Source of the DNA: DP-19 sp036496285
GTDB lineage: Bacteria; Desulfobacterota; Binatia; UTPRO1
Direction of reading: 5' to 3'
Assembly: GCA_036496285.1 (NCBI GenBank)
Contig: DASXLI010000098.1
Location: forward strand, 1-64,000
DNA: 64,000 bases
The first letter of the stretch is position 1. Each line of letters opens with the position of its first letter. Shown here piece by piece: positions 36,292 to 45,575 of this stretch. The notes beneath the pieces were generated by a model that was not told the origin of the DNA, searched no databases, and worked only from the letters and a program-made list of their open reading frames with translations. The position numbers were made by a program, and so were the translations under genes.

Positions 36292-38313
36292 ATGAAGGCT
36301 CTCGACTCTCCATCGAACGACATAGCCGTGGTGTCCCCGCAGGATCGGCTGGCCATGCTCGAGGCCGTGTTCCGCGACTCTCCGGATCCCATCCTCGTCG
36401 TCGAGATGCTGAGCGGCGAGATCCTGGAGTGCAACGGCGCGGTCAGGATCCACCTCGGATTGGATCCGGGCCGACTGCTCGGAAGAGGCTTCGATACGCT
36501 CTACGCCACGGCGGCGCCCGAAGCTTCGCTGCCGGAGCGCGTGCAGCTGCACGGCGGCGTCATCGAGGAGCGCGACCTCGTCCGCATCGACGGATCGTTT
36601 TGCCGCATGAGCGTCCGCGCATGGCCTGCCCGCTGGGCCGACCGCGACGTGATCATCGTGATACTCCGCGACGTGCGTGCCCGCCGGCAGGCCGAAGCGG
36701 AACGCCGATCAGCGGAGGCGCAGTATCAGAGCATTTTCGAGCACGCCGTCGAGGGCATCTTCCAAACGACCCCGGACGGCCAATATCTCAGCGCCAATCC
36801 TGCGCTGGCGCGCATCTATGGCTACCGCAGCTCCGTCGAGCTCATCCAACACCTCACCGACATCGCCGGGCAGCTCTATGTCGACTCGCGACGACGCGGG
36901 ATGTTCCAGCGCTTGCTCGAGGAGCACGACGTCGTCCGGGACTTCGAGTCCGAGGTCTACCGGCACGACGGCAGCACGACGTGGATCTCGGAGAACGCAC
37001 GCGCCGTACGCGATGCGACCGGCTGTCTGCGCTACTACGAGGGCAGCGTGATCGACATCTCCGCGCGCAAGCGCGCCGAGGAGACGCGCCGCAGCGAGGC
37101 GGAGGTGGCCCATGCGTTGGCGCGCGTCGGCCGGGAGATGATCGTCCCCCACGATACGACGGCGGTGCTCGCGCGGCTGTCGGGGCTCGCGGCCGAGACG
37201 CTTGGCTGCACCGATGCGCGGGTCTGGACATGGGACATCGCCGCCGACACGTATGTGCGGGAGACGCCAGGCGTACCCGACCATGACCACGACCAAACGG
37301 GTCCGGCGATCGGACGGGCCCACCTCGCGCCGCTCCTCGCGCGGCTCGGACCGGATCGGGTGCTCGTGCTCGATCCGCGCTCGACGACGCTCCCGCCCGC
37401 GCTCGTGGGACACGCTCCGCCGGGAGAGCTGCTCTGCATCGCGCTTCCGGGCGAGGACTCGCCGGTGGAGATGCTCGTCACGCTCCGGCGCGCCGCGCGC
37501 GGGCCGGTGACCGACGCGCAGGTGCGGATCGCACGCGGCCTTGCGCACCTCGGGGCGATGGCACTGGAGCGCGTCCGTGCGATGGAGAAGCTCGAGCGTG
37601 CGAACCGGGTCAAGTCCGAGTTCGTGGCGACCATCTCGCACGAGCTCCGCACGCCGCTGAACATCATTCACGGGTACCACGAGATGCTGCTCGATGACGT
37701 CACGAGCGCCGAGCAGCGCGCGATCCTCGATCGCGTCTGCACGACCACGCGCGGGCTCGCGAAGCTGATCAACGACACGCTGGACTTGAGCCGCCTCGAA
37801 GCGGGAACCCTGGCCGTCGTGCGAGAGCAGGTCGTCGTCTCGGAGCTGCTCGAGACCGTCGCTATCGACCTCCGCGACCTCGCGGACGCCCGCCCTGACG
37901 TGCGCCTGGAGTGGGACATCGCCGGCGTCACCGCGGACCTCCAGACGGACGGCGCGAAGCTACAGGTGGTGCTGCGCAACCTGATCCACAACGCGCTGAA
38001 GTTCACGACGAGCGGCAACGTCAGCGTCACGGCGACGACATACGAGGGGCGCATCGAGTTCACGATCGCGGACACCGGCATCGGCATCGCACCCGAGGTA
38101 CTCGCCTACGTCTTCGAGTCCTTCCGCCAGGGCGACGGATCGGCGACACGCCGCCACGACGGCGCCGGGCTCGGCTTGCACGTCGCGCAGCGTCTCGTCG
38201 AGCTGCTCGGCGGATCGATCAGCGTCACGAGCGCGCAGGGAGTGGGCTCGACGTTCCGGTTGTCGCTCCCGCAGCACGCCACGCTGGCGGGCGCGTGGGG
38301 CGTCACATCGTAG
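36292..38313 (+). CDS. PAS-PAS-GAF sensor histidine kinase
   Basis: 673 residues with no membrane segment, so a cytosolic sensor. Two PAS domains (about 20-135 and 143-265; the second has FEHAVEGIFQTTPDGQYLSANPA) precede a GAF-like domain (about 275-425). The HisKA domain carries the phospho-acceptor His450 in ISHELRTPLNIIHGYHEML, and HATPase_c has NLIHNALKFT, DTGIGIAPEV and GAGLGLHVAQRL. No response regulator gene is adjacent. The signal is unknown. Confidence 0.92.
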   Translation: MKALDSPSNDIAVVSPQDRLAMLEAVFRDSPDPILVVEMLSGEILECNGAVRIHLGLDPGRLLGRGFDTLYATAAPEASLPERVQLHGGVIEERDLVRIDGSFCRMSVRAWPARWADRDVIIVILRDVRARRQAEAERRSAEAQYQSIFEHAVEGIFQTTPDGQYLSANPALARIYGYRSSVELIQHLTDIAGQLYVDSRRRGMFQRLLEEHDVVRDFESEVYRHDGSTTWISENARAVRDATGCLRYYEGSVIDISARKRAEETRRSEAEVAHALARVGREMIVPHDTTAVLARLSGLAAETLGCTDARVWTWDIAADTYVRETPGVPDHDHDQTGPAIGRAHLAPLLARLGPDRVLVLDPRSTTLPPALVGHAPPGELLCIALPGEDSPVEMLVTLRRAARGPVTDAQVRIARGLAHLGAMALERVRAMEKLERANRVKSEFVATISHELRTPLNIIHGYHEMLLDDVTSAEQRAILDRVCTTTRGLAKLINDTLDLSRLEAGTLAVVREQVVVSELLETVAIDLRDLADARPDVRLEWDIAGVTADLQTDGAKLQVVLRNLIHNALKFTTSGNVSVTATTYEGRIEFTIADTGIGIAPEVLAYVFESFRQGDGSATRRHDGAGLGLHVAQRLVELLGGSISVTSAQGVGSTFRLSLPQHATLAGAWGVTS

Positions 38314-38342
38314 CCTGTCGGTAGCGTTCGCGACGGGATCTG

Positions 38343-38789
38343 ATGTACGAGGCGTCGATGCCCGAGCCCACCGCAACGGCAGATCTCCGCGACTACCTGG
38401 CGGCCGAGCGGACGTTCCTCGCGTGGGTGCGCACCGGCATCGCCCTCATGGGGTTCGGCTTCGTCGTCGCCCGGTTTGGCCTGTTCCTGCAGCAGCTCCG
38501 GATCCTCGAGCGATCCGTGCCGGTGCCGTCCTCCGGCCTCTCCCTCTGGTTCGGCACGGCGCTCATCGCGGTCGGCGTCATCGTGCACCTCGTCGCGGCC
38601 TGGCGCCACGTGCAGTTGGTGCGCGAGCTCGATGCGGGCGGGCCCGTCGGCCCACGCTCGCTGAACGCGGCCGTCGCTGTTGCGCTCTTCCTGGCGGCAG
38701 TGGGACTGACGATGGCGGTCTATCTGGTCGTCATCCGCGCCACCGCGAACGGCCCCGCACCTCCCGCGACACTCGAACGGGCCCCGTGA
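38343..38789 (+). CDS. DUF202 (YidH-like) membrane protein
   Basis: 148 residues. The DUF202 signature RDYLAAERTFLAWVRTGIALMGFGFVVARFG is at the N-terminus, followed by three membrane helices in total (SLWFGTALIAVGVIVHLVAAW and VAVALFLAAVGLTMAVYLVV). Function is unknown. ATG 38343 and ATG 38358 are both possible starts. It follows the histidine kinase by 29 nt. Confidence 0.85.
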   Translation: MYEASMPEPTATADLRDYLAAERTFLAWVRTGIALMGFGFVVARFGLFLQQLRILERSVPVPSSGLSLWFGTALIAVGVIVHLVAAWRHVQLVRELDAGGPVGPRSLNAAVAVALFLAAVGLTMAVYLVVIRATANGPAPPATLERAP

Positions 38790-38828
38790 CGTCCCGGCGC
38801 GCAACGGGGCGCTGACGGCCTCATCCGC

Positions 38829-39485
38829 TCACGTCGGCAGCTTCTCGCCCGACTGCTCGCGGACCATGTACTCGGCGTACCAGTCCGGCCAGTTCTTGTC
38901 GGCCTGACCCGTCCGGGCCTCGTGCTGGCCGTGCGCCGCGGACGCGCGCCGCAGCGCGTCCGCGAGCTCGGCCGCGGACGAGAACGTCGTCTCCCGATCG
39001 ACGCGTCCGGGCAGCCGCACGGTGACCTCCTGGAGCACCCAGCCGTTGCCGTCCGGATCCTCGAACGAGGCGAACGAGGCGTAGCTACGACGCTCGGGAT
39101 CCCGGCCGCTCACGCGCCCCACGGTGCCGGCGTGATGGAAGACACCACCGGCGTCGTGGAAGACCTCGCTCACGGTGGCGCCGCGTCCGACGAGATCCGC
39201 ACGCGCCGCCTCGATGTCCGACACGATGAGGTACAGCCCGCGCGCGGATCCCGGAGCGGCCGAGCTGACTCCCGTGCCGAAGATGAGCGAGCATGGCGAG
39301 CCGGGAGGCGTTACCTGGATGACCCGGAAGTCCTTGCCGGCGGCGAAGTCGGCGTCGAGCCGCCAGCCGAGGTTCGTGTAGAAGCGCTTGGCGCGATCGA
39401 CGTCGGAGACGGGGACGACGACCACCTCGAGCTTCATGTCGATGGTCCCGGCCTTCGGTGTCTCGGGTGCGGCGCTGCTGCCCAT
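38829..39485 (-). CDS. VOC-family (glyoxalase-like) protein with extra C-terminal region
   Basis: 218 residues. The core VOC fold is in residues 17-155: KLEVVVVPVSDVDRAKRFYTNLGWRLDADF, then GSPCSLIFGTGVSS, LYLIVSDIEAARADL and FEDPDGNGWVLQEVT. A C-terminal extension of about 60 residues, DALRRASAAHGQHEARTG and WPDWYAEYMVREQ, is found in some family members. Start ATG 39485 is supported by AAGGAGG just upstream. Substrate unknown. Confidence 0.85.
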   Translation of the reverse strand: MGSSAAPETPKAGTIDMKLEVVVVPVSDVDRAKRFYTNLGWRLDADFAAGKDFRVIQVTPPGSPCSLIFGTGVSSAAPGSARGLYLIVSDIEAARADLVGRGATVSEVFHDAGGVFHHAGTVGRVSGRDPERRSYASFASFEDPDGNGWVLQEVTVRLPGRVDRETTFSSAAELADALRRASAAHGQHEARTGQADKNWPDWYAEYMVREQSGEKLPT

Positions 39486-39579
39486 GTCGGCCTCCTTGGG
39501 TTGGCTGGACGCCCACCGAGGAATAGGCCGCCGTCGGCCATACGCAAGACCGCTCGGAACGATGGCGAGGAGGCCCGCG

Positions 39580-41433
39580 CTAAAAGCAGCCTGCCGGCGC
39601 GGGAGCGTCCTTCGCCTGGAACGCGCCGGTAGTCTTGCCGACGGTGGGGATGTCCTTCTTGATCGTCCCGCCGAACAGGAGGCACGACGACTCCGTGCCC
39701 ATCGTCAGGGTCGCGGCGAGACTGCCCTGTGACGGCTCGTCCAGGGTGAAGCCGATCTGATCGCCCTTGCAGGCCACCTTCCACTGCCCGCTCTTGAGCG
39801 ACGCAGCGGTACAGGGTCCTTCGAACGGCTTCTTGTCGGCGTACTTGTAGCCCTTGGCGCCCGCGGGTTTCCCCGATCCCTTCCAGTTCATCGCCGGCAG
39901 GGCCAGCGTGACCGTCTCGTGGCTGGTGGGATTGGTGATCTCGAGCGTCGCCCCCGCCAACGTGGGATCGCCGGTGCTTCCCGGGCCGCTCGCGAAGAAC
40001 TCCTTGTCCTTCACCTGCACCTGGATCTTGCGCTTCGTCGGATCGGTGGCCTTGTCCTGCACGACGATCGACTTCCCCAGGGCGGGAGGCCCGACCCTGG
40101 TCGCGAAGAAGAAATCGAAACGATCGCCCACCACCGCGACGTCGTTCGCGGCGTCGGTTGCGACGGCGATGGCATCGCCGCCGATGAGGCCCCTCGTCCA
40201 GATCGGGTTCCCGACGTTCCCCGACAGCTTGGCCACGGCGAAGAGCGTGCCCTTCTTGCTCGACGCCAGCCCCGCCGCAACGACGTTGTCGTCCTGGTCG
40301 ATCGTCACGGCTTCCGCGGCTTGACCGGTCCCAGCGCCAAACGGCTCCTGCAGCCACAGCACCGCGCCGGTGGCGGCCGCCCGTTTCACGACGCCGAAGC
40401 CGGCGGGATGCTCCAGCGTCACCGCAGGATGCACGAACTCGCCCGCCACGACGACATCGCCGTTGCCGTCGACCGCCACCGCATTGGCGACCCCTGCCTG
40501 CGAGAAGGTATCGGAGAGGCCGCCCCACAGCACATGCCCGTCCGTCGCATCGAGCTTCGCGGTAAAGAGTTCCGGCAGGGTCACGATCGGCGTGCCCCGC
40601 ACCGCCCCAACCACGATCGCGTTCCCCGTCCCGTCCACGGCGACGGCGGTGGCAATGTCGTGGGTGTTGCCATCGAGCTGCTGGTGCCAGCTCTCCATCC
40701 CGGTCGTCCCGTTCAGCTTGATCGCGTAGATGTCGAGATCCGTCGCATCGATGGCACCGACCGCCACCACGTCGCCGTTGTGGTCGAAGGCGGCGGCGGC
40801 GGCCGAGTTGCGTAGCGACGTCGCATTGCCGCTGTCGTGAATCTCCTTGCGCCACAGCTCGTTCCCATTGCCGTTGGCGAGCTTCGCGACGAAGAAGTTC
40901 GCAACCGGGCCGGTAGCGACGACCTGCCCGGCCACGACGACGTCCCCGACGGTGTTGACCGCGATACCGCCCGCGAAATCGTCGCCGCTCGCGCTGCCGT
41001 CGATGGTCTCCTGCCAGAGCACGTCGCCGGTCGTCTTCGAGAGCTTCGCCACGACGATGTCGAAGGTCGTCCCCCTCAGCGACCCGGCGACGAGGACGTC
41101 GCCCGAGGAATCGAGCGCGACGCCGGCGACCGCGCCCCCGAACCCGGTGCCCTCGAGGCTCGTTCGCCACTGCTCCATCCCGTCTGCCGCAGCGAGCTTC
41201 ACGACGGCGAGCGCGGAATGCCCCGATCCCGGGGAGCCGTTCGTCAGCGTGCCGGCCGCGAACACGTTGCCGGCGCCGTCCATGACCACCGCGCGCCCCT
41301 GATCGAAGAAGGCGTCGTCGGGGTCGGTGCCTTGAACGGTCACCTGCCATGCCCGCGCCGGCGTCGGACGAAGCGATGCCGCCAGCGCGATGCTGGCGAT
41401 CCACAGGGCCATACGGCCGCTCCATTCGGTCAT
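39580..41433 (-). CDS. Secreted PQQ-like/SBBP beta-propeller protein with novel C-terminal domain
   Basis: 617 residues with a signal peptide (LWIASIALAASLRPTPARA). Repeated blades carry AVVMDGAGNVFAAGTL, GVALDSSGDVLVAGSL, GGIAVNTVGDVVVAGQV and VAVDGTGNAIVVGAV, each followed by a VVKL/VAKL strand and a W; the propeller covers residues 30 to about 440. The last 175 residues (KSIVVQDKATDPTKRKIQV to the end) form a distinct domain related to the end of the gene at 58175. Function unknown; probably surface or periplasmic. Confidence 0.75.
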   Translation of the reverse strand: MTEWSGRMALWIASIALAASLRPTPARAWQVTVQGTDPDDAFFDQGRAVVMDGAGNVFAAGTLTNGSPGSGHSALAVVKLAAADGMEQWRTSLEGTGFGGAVAGVALDSSGDVLVAGSLRGTTFDIVVAKLSKTTGDVLWQETIDGSASGDDFAGGIAVNTVGDVVVAGQVVATGPVANFFVAKLANGNGNELWRKEIHDSGNATSLRNSAAAAAFDHNGDVVAVGAIDATDLDIYAIKLNGTTGMESWHQQLDGNTHDIATAVAVDGTGNAIVVGAVRGTPIVTLPELFTAKLDATDGHVLWGGLSDTFSQAGVANAVAVDGNGDVVVAGEFVHPAVTLEHPAGFGVVKRAAATGAVLWLQEPFGAGTGQAAEAVTIDQDDNVVAAGLASSKKGTLFAVAKLSGNVGNPIWTRGLIGGDAIAVATDAANDVAVVGDRFDFFFATRVGPPALGKSIVVQDKATDPTKRKIQVQVKDKEFFASGPGSTGDPTLAGATLEITNPTSHETVTLALPAMNWKGSGKPAGAKGYKYADKKPFEGPCTAASLKSGQWKVACKGDQIGFTLDEPSQGSLAATLTMGTESSCLLFGGTIKKDIPTVGKTTGAFQAKDAPAPAGCF

Positions 41434-41601
41434 GTCAGGCGCTCCATTTCGCTACGTGTGCGGGCAGACCGTTGGCGGTCGCGGCTCGGACTTGCGCCCT
41501 AGTAGTCTCCCACGACGCACCCGTCAAGAAATATCGACCCCGTGGTGCGCCTCGCCTTCCCGCTTGGCGCGAAGGCATGCGATCTGCGTACAATCGACGC
41601 C

Positions 41602-42177
41602 ATGGCGGGAACCGGCGACTCGATCACAGGGTATCTGACGGCCGACCACGAGCACCTCGCCGAGCTGCTGGCGCGCGCCGAGGGCCGACCGCTCGATCTC
41701 GAGGCCTACGGCGAGTTTCGCCGGCGACTGCTCCGCCACATCGCCATGGAAGAGAAGATCCTGCTGCCGGCGGCAGCGCGCGCTCGCGGTGAGCCGCTGC
41801 CCGTCGCGGCGCGGCTGCGGGCGGATCACGGTGCCCTCGCCGCCCTGCTCGTTCCGTCACCGACGCACGCCATCGTGAACGCAATCCGCACGATCCTCGC
41901 CGGCCACAATCTGCTGGAGGAATCGCATGACGGCGTCTACGCGTCGGTCGAACGGCTCGCCGGCTCGGAAGCGTCCGCCCTGCTCGCGCAGCTGCGCGCG
42001 GCCCCCGCGGTGCCCGTCAGCCCCTACAACGACGGGCCGCGCACGATACCGGCCGCTCAGCGGGCCCTGACGCGCGCCGGCTACGATCCCGCTCTCATCG
42101 ACCCGCCCGCCGCTACGGAGCCGGCCGCGGCGGCGCCGCCGCCCAGAGCGGATAGTCGATCCCGGCGAGCCGATTGA
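41602..42177 (+). CDS. Hemerythrin HHE-domain protein
   Basis: 191 residues from ATG 41602. A four-helix di-iron binding fold is indicated by DHEHLAELL, LLRHIAMEEKILLPAA, RADHGALAALL and GHNLLEESHDGVY. These supply the His/Glu ligand set. Family roles include oxygen or nitric-oxide sensing and iron-centre repair. The C-terminal 30 residues are Pro/Ala/Arg-rich. The 3' end overlaps the convergent HPP gene by 65 nt. Confidence 0.85.
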   Translation: MAGTGDSITGYLTADHEHLAELLARAEGRPLDLEAYGEFRRRLLRHIAMEEKILLPAAARARGEPLPVAARLRADHGALAALLVPSPTHAIVNAIRTILAGHNLLEESHDGVYASVERLAGSEASALLAQLRAAPAVPVSPYNDGPRTIPAAQRALTRAGYDPALIDPPAATEPAAAAPPPRADSRSRRAD

Positions 42178-42538
42178 TCACGAAGCCCTGCACGACCAGC
42201 AGCGCGACCGCGAGCAGCAGGACGGCGAGCTGGAACGGGGTGCGCAGGATGCCGAGCGAGACGATGAGCGTCGTCGCTCCGGCGGGCGGATGCGGTACCT
42301 TGAACCACACCATCGCGCCGCTCGTCAGCCCCAACGACAGCGCCGCAGCGCCGACGTTCGACCAGTGCACACCCTCGGCGAGCGCCGCGTCGAACCAGAG
42401 CAGCCCGCCGCTGCCGACGATGCCGAGCGTGACGGCGCCGGCCACGGCGACAACCCCCCAGAGCACCGCGCCGCGATCGAGCCCGAGTCGGGTCCCGCGC
42501 ACGGCCCCTTCATGCCTCGAAGGCGCCCATCGAGACAA
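42113..42538 (-). CDS. HPP-family membrane protein, N-terminus probably missing
   Basis: 141 codons from a TTG at 42538 (GTG 42502 is an alternative). It keeps the signature KVPHPPAGATTLIVSLG and then the hydrophobic FQLAVLLLAVALLVVQGFVINRL, ending in DYPLW. Full-length HPP proteins carry an additional N-terminal membrane region with a conserved Gly/Pro loop, which is not seen here. HPP proteins are linked to nitrite or anion handling in some bacteria. It overlaps the hemerythrin gene tail to tail by 65 nt. Confidence 0.65.
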   Translation of the reverse strand: MSRWAPSRHEGAVRGTRLGLDRGAVLWGVVAVAGAVTLGIVGSGGLLWFDAALAEGVHWSNVGAAALSLGLTSGAMVWFKVPHPPAGATTLIVSLGILRTPFQLAVLLLAVALLVVQGFVINRLAGIDYPLWAAAPPRPAP

Positions 42539-42564
42539 GCGTCGGCACTATGAGAATGCGCCCT

Positions 42565-45453
42565 CTACGGTAGCGGCGTCGTCCCCGCGCAGTAGATCTG
42601 CGCCTCGAGCTGATCGAGGAGCGTCCGCCCGCCGTCGGCGACCGTGCCGCGGGCGCCTGGATCGAGGCACGGCGGGCAGATCGGTTTCGTGTCGAGCTTG
42701 CCGCTCGCGCCGTCGAACTTGCCGCGGCACGACTTCACGCCGGTGATCTGGCAGGCGTCCGCGTCGAACGTGCCGCCCTTGACGAGCGCGGCGACCTGCT
42801 TCGTCTGGCACGTCCCGACGCAGGTCGCGAGTGTCCCCACGAGCTTCGCGGTGCCGTCCTCGCACTTGCCCGTGTTCTTGTCGGGCGGCACGAAGCCCGG
42901 ATCGTCGCCGCCGAGCGGCGTCGTCCCGGCGCAGTAGATCGTCCCGACCTCGGCGTCGAGGCTGCTCGTCACCGCGTCGGCAATCGTGCCCTGCGCCGCC
43001 GCGTCGAGACACGGCGGACACGTGCCCTTCTCGGTGAGCTTGGCGGTGGTCGCGTCGTACTTGCCGCGGCACGACTTGGGGCCCGTCGACTCGCAGTCTT
43101 CCTCGTCGAACGGCTTGCCCTTCACCGCCAGGTCCGCTGCCTTGATGTGGCACTTGCGGATGCAGGCGGCGAGCTTGCTGACGTTCTTCGCCGCCCCGCC
43201 CTCGCATTTGCCCGTGATCTTGTCCGGCGGCACGAAGCCCGAGGTCGAGGCGCCGGACGAGGGCGCGACCGTGACGCCGCGGAACGCCTGGTTGGGACCC
43301 GCCGTCGCGAGCAGGTTGATCGTTCCCGTCGGCACCGCGTTGTAGCCGCTGGCGTCGACCAGCGAGACGAGCTCGCCGCCGCCGGTCGCCGTGCTGCCGC
43401 CCTTGCGCGTGGCGTAGACGGTGACCGTGGTGCCGCTGACCGTTGCCGTGAGCCCGCTGTAGACGTCGGTCCCGGTGCCGATGGTGCCGTTGCTCACCCA
43501 GTTGCCGCCCACCAGCGAGAACTTCTCGATACCGCTGACGTCGTCGGCGACGTAGAGCGTGTCGAGCCCGGCGACGCCGCCGTCGAGGTCGGCGAGGAAG
43601 ATCGCGTTCGGGCTGTCGGTGGTCGGAAAGCCCGGCAGGCTGGTGGTCGTCTGCGGTGCCTTCGTCGGCGGCGGCGTGCCGCCGATCGTCGCCACGCGCG
43701 TCGTCAGCTTCTGCGACGTGACGTAGAGCTGATCGGCGAAGATGTCGACGTAGCGGTTGTTCAGGCTGTCCGTGGTGAGCTGGGTCGACGTGCTGTCGCC
43801 GAGGCTGGCGAAGCGGACGCCGCCCGAGTTGCCGCACATCCAGAGGCTCGCGCCGTCGGTGCTGGTCGCCGACCGCGGATTGTCGCCGTCGTCGTAGTCG
43901 GTGAGCGCCGTGCTGGTGTCGATCGTGCCGTCGAACCTCACGCGCCCGACCGTGCGCGCCACTGTGGCGGACGACGAGGACGAGAGCGACGAGGCGGCGG
44001 GAACGTCGCTGGCGTATCCGGCGAGGATCAGGAAGCGCCCGTCGGCCGAGGTGGTGAGCTGACCTTCCGACTGGGCGCTGCCGCTCGCGACGAGCTGGTG
44101 GTTCAGGCCGCTCGCCGTCACCGGCAGGCCGATCGTCTGGACGTGCGTGCCGTTCGGCTGGAACTCGTCGAGGAAGACCGGGTTGCCCGTGCTGGCGAGC
44201 GCCGCGCCGCCGTCGCCGACGCGATAGACGACGATGTTGCCCACGGTGAACGGCACGGGGAGCGGCGTCGTGGTGGCGGTCGGCGTGGGCGTGACGATCG
44301 CCGTCGGCGTCGCGGTGGCGGTTGGCGTGGCGGTTTGCGTGGCGGTGGCGCCTGGCGGCGGCGTCGCGGTCGCGGTGGGCGTCGGCGTCGTGCCGGCGAC
44401 GGGAGCCGCGGCGATGCCGCGGAAGACCTCGTTCGTCGGCGCCGTGATCAGCGTCGTGACGGCGCCCGAGATGGTGGCGTTGAAGCCGCTGCTGTCCGTC
44501 AGCGTGTCGATCGTGCTGCCCGCGGTCGCGCGGAGGTAGAGCGTGACCGTCGTGCCGCTGACGGTTGCGAAGACGGCACGCGCGCCCGCGTACGCGATCG
44601 TGCCGTCGTCCGTCCACGTCCCGGTCACGAGCGACCACTTGTGGACGGCGCCGGCCGTGTCGTCCATCAGGTAGAGCACGCTCTGGCCCGACACGCTGAC
44701 GAGGACGAAGCCGTCCGGGCTCGTCGTCGCACCGGGCAAGGTGAGCGCGGTGACGGTCTGGCCGCCGCTGGTCGGCAGGCCGGTGCCGATCGTGCTGACG
44801 GCGCCGCCGTTGACCGCGCCGTAGAGCTGGCCGGCGAAGATCTGCACCTGGCGCACGTTCGTCGTCGCCGCCGCGAGCGGCGTCGACGTCGTGGCGCCGA
44901 GCGTCGCGAACGACGCGCCGGTGCCGTTGCCACCGACCCAGATGTTCGTGCCGTCGCTGCTCGTCGCCGAGCGCGGATTGCTGGCGCACGAGAAGTCGGT
45001 GAGCGCGGTGCTCGTATCGACGCTGCCGTCGAACTTCACGCGCCCGACGACGCGCGGCACGGGGGTGCCGCCGGTGCACGCCGTCGAGCTGAGCGCCGCG
45101 GCCCCGCCGAGGGTCGCGCCGTAGCCGGTCAGCATCACGTACTGACCGTTCGTCGAGGTCGCGATGAGACCCTCGATCGCGCTGCCGCTTCCGGTCGAGC
45201 CCTGCGCGATGAGGGGGTGGTTGCCGGCGCTCGCGGTCGTCGGCAGCGCCACGGCCTGCACGAAGCTCCCGGCGGGCGTGTACTCGTCGATGAACACCGC
45301 GTTCCCGTTGTTGGTCAACGCCGCGACACCGTCGCCAACGCGATAGACGACGATGTTGCCGGCGGTAAATGGGCCCGCATGGGCCGCCGACGCCACCGTG
45401 ACGAGGAACGAGACGAGTGCCGAGCAAGAAAAGACGCCGCGCCGCAGGCTCAT
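42565..45453 (-). CDS. Large secreted protein: duplicated propeller domain plus two eight-Cys modules
   Basis: 962 residues. Signal peptide (VSFLVTVASAAHA) and two copies of a 330-residue beta-domain, each opening with NIVVYRVGDG (residues about 28 and 406); they are joined by a Thr/Pro linker (PTPTATATPPPGATAT). The end carries two eight-Cys modules, each starting GFVPPD and ending YCAGTTPL; the second finishes at the stop. Many blades contain GRVKFDG/GRVRFDG and SATS-DG. No enzymatic motif. ATG 45453 is preferred because TTGGAGGGG lies before it. Likely exposed at the cell surface. Confidence 0.75.
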   Translation of the reverse strand: MSLRRGVFSCSALVSFLVTVASAAHAGPFTAGNIVVYRVGDGVAALTNNGNAVFIDEYTPAGSFVQAVALPTTASAGNHPLIAQGSTGSGSAIEGLIATSTNGQYVMLTGYGATLGGAAALSSTACTGGTPVPRVVGRVKFDGSVDTSTALTDFSCASNPRSATSSDGTNIWVGGNGTGASFATLGATTSTPLAAATTNVRQVQIFAGQLYGAVNGGAVSTIGTGLPTSGGQTVTALTLPGATTSPDGFVLVSVSGQSVLYLMDDTAGAVHKWSLVTGTWTDDGTIAYAGARAVFATVSGTTVTLYLRATAGSTIDTLTDSSGFNATISGAVTTLITAPTNEVFRGIAAAPVAGTTPTPTATATPPPGATATQTATPTATATPTAIVTPTPTATTTPLPVPFTVGNIVVYRVGDGGAALASTGNPVFLDEFQPNGTHVQTIGLPVTASGLNHQLVASGSAQSEGQLTTSADGRFLILAGYASDVPAASSLSSSSSATVARTVGRVRFDGTIDTSTALTDYDDGDNPRSATSTDGASLWMCGNSGGVRFASLGDSTSTQLTTDSLNNRYVDIFADQLYVTSQKLTTRVATIGGTPPPTKAPQTTTSLPGFPTTDSPNAIFLADLDGGVAGLDTLYVADDVSGIEKFSLVGGNWVSNGTIGTGTDVYSGLTATVSGTTVTVYATRKGGSTATGGGELVSLVDASGYNAVPTGTINLLATAGPNQAFRGVTVAPSSGASTSGFVPPDKITGKCEGGAAKNVSKLAACIRKCHIKAADLAVKGKPFDEEDCESTGPKSCRGKYDATTAKLTEKGTCPPCLDAAAQGTIADAVTSSLDAEVGTIYCAGTTPLGGDDPGFVPPDKNTGKCEDGTAKLVGTLATCVGTCQTKQVAALVKGGTFDADACQITGVKSCRGKFDGASGKLDTKPICPPCLDPGARGTVADGGRTLLDQLEAQIYCAGTTPLP

Positions 45454-45575
45454 GGGCCCCTCCAAGGTCGAGATACGAGTCCGACGGCCCGACTCTTCAG
45501 TGCGACGATGGAGCGTACGTTACGGGTCGATTACGACTCCGTGAATCCGCGGTTCCGCGCAACGCGCGTGCGCTG

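Noticed and set aside
35352..37286. A 644-codon plus-strand frame across LysR, EipA-like and kinase genes
   Set aside because: Crosses three well-supported genes in another frame and is Arg/Gly/Pro-rich.
44260..44400. Short DNA repeats (GGCGTGGCGGT-like) in the large secreted gene
   Set aside because: They encode the Thr/Pro/Ala linker and are explained by low-complexity coding sequence, not by a CRISPR or other repeat array.
42548..45427. A 959-codon minus-strand frame overlapping the large secreted protein in another register
   Set aside because: Arg/His/Asp-biased sequence without signal peptide or repeats; the frame ending at 42565 has signal, duplicated domains and ordered cysteines.
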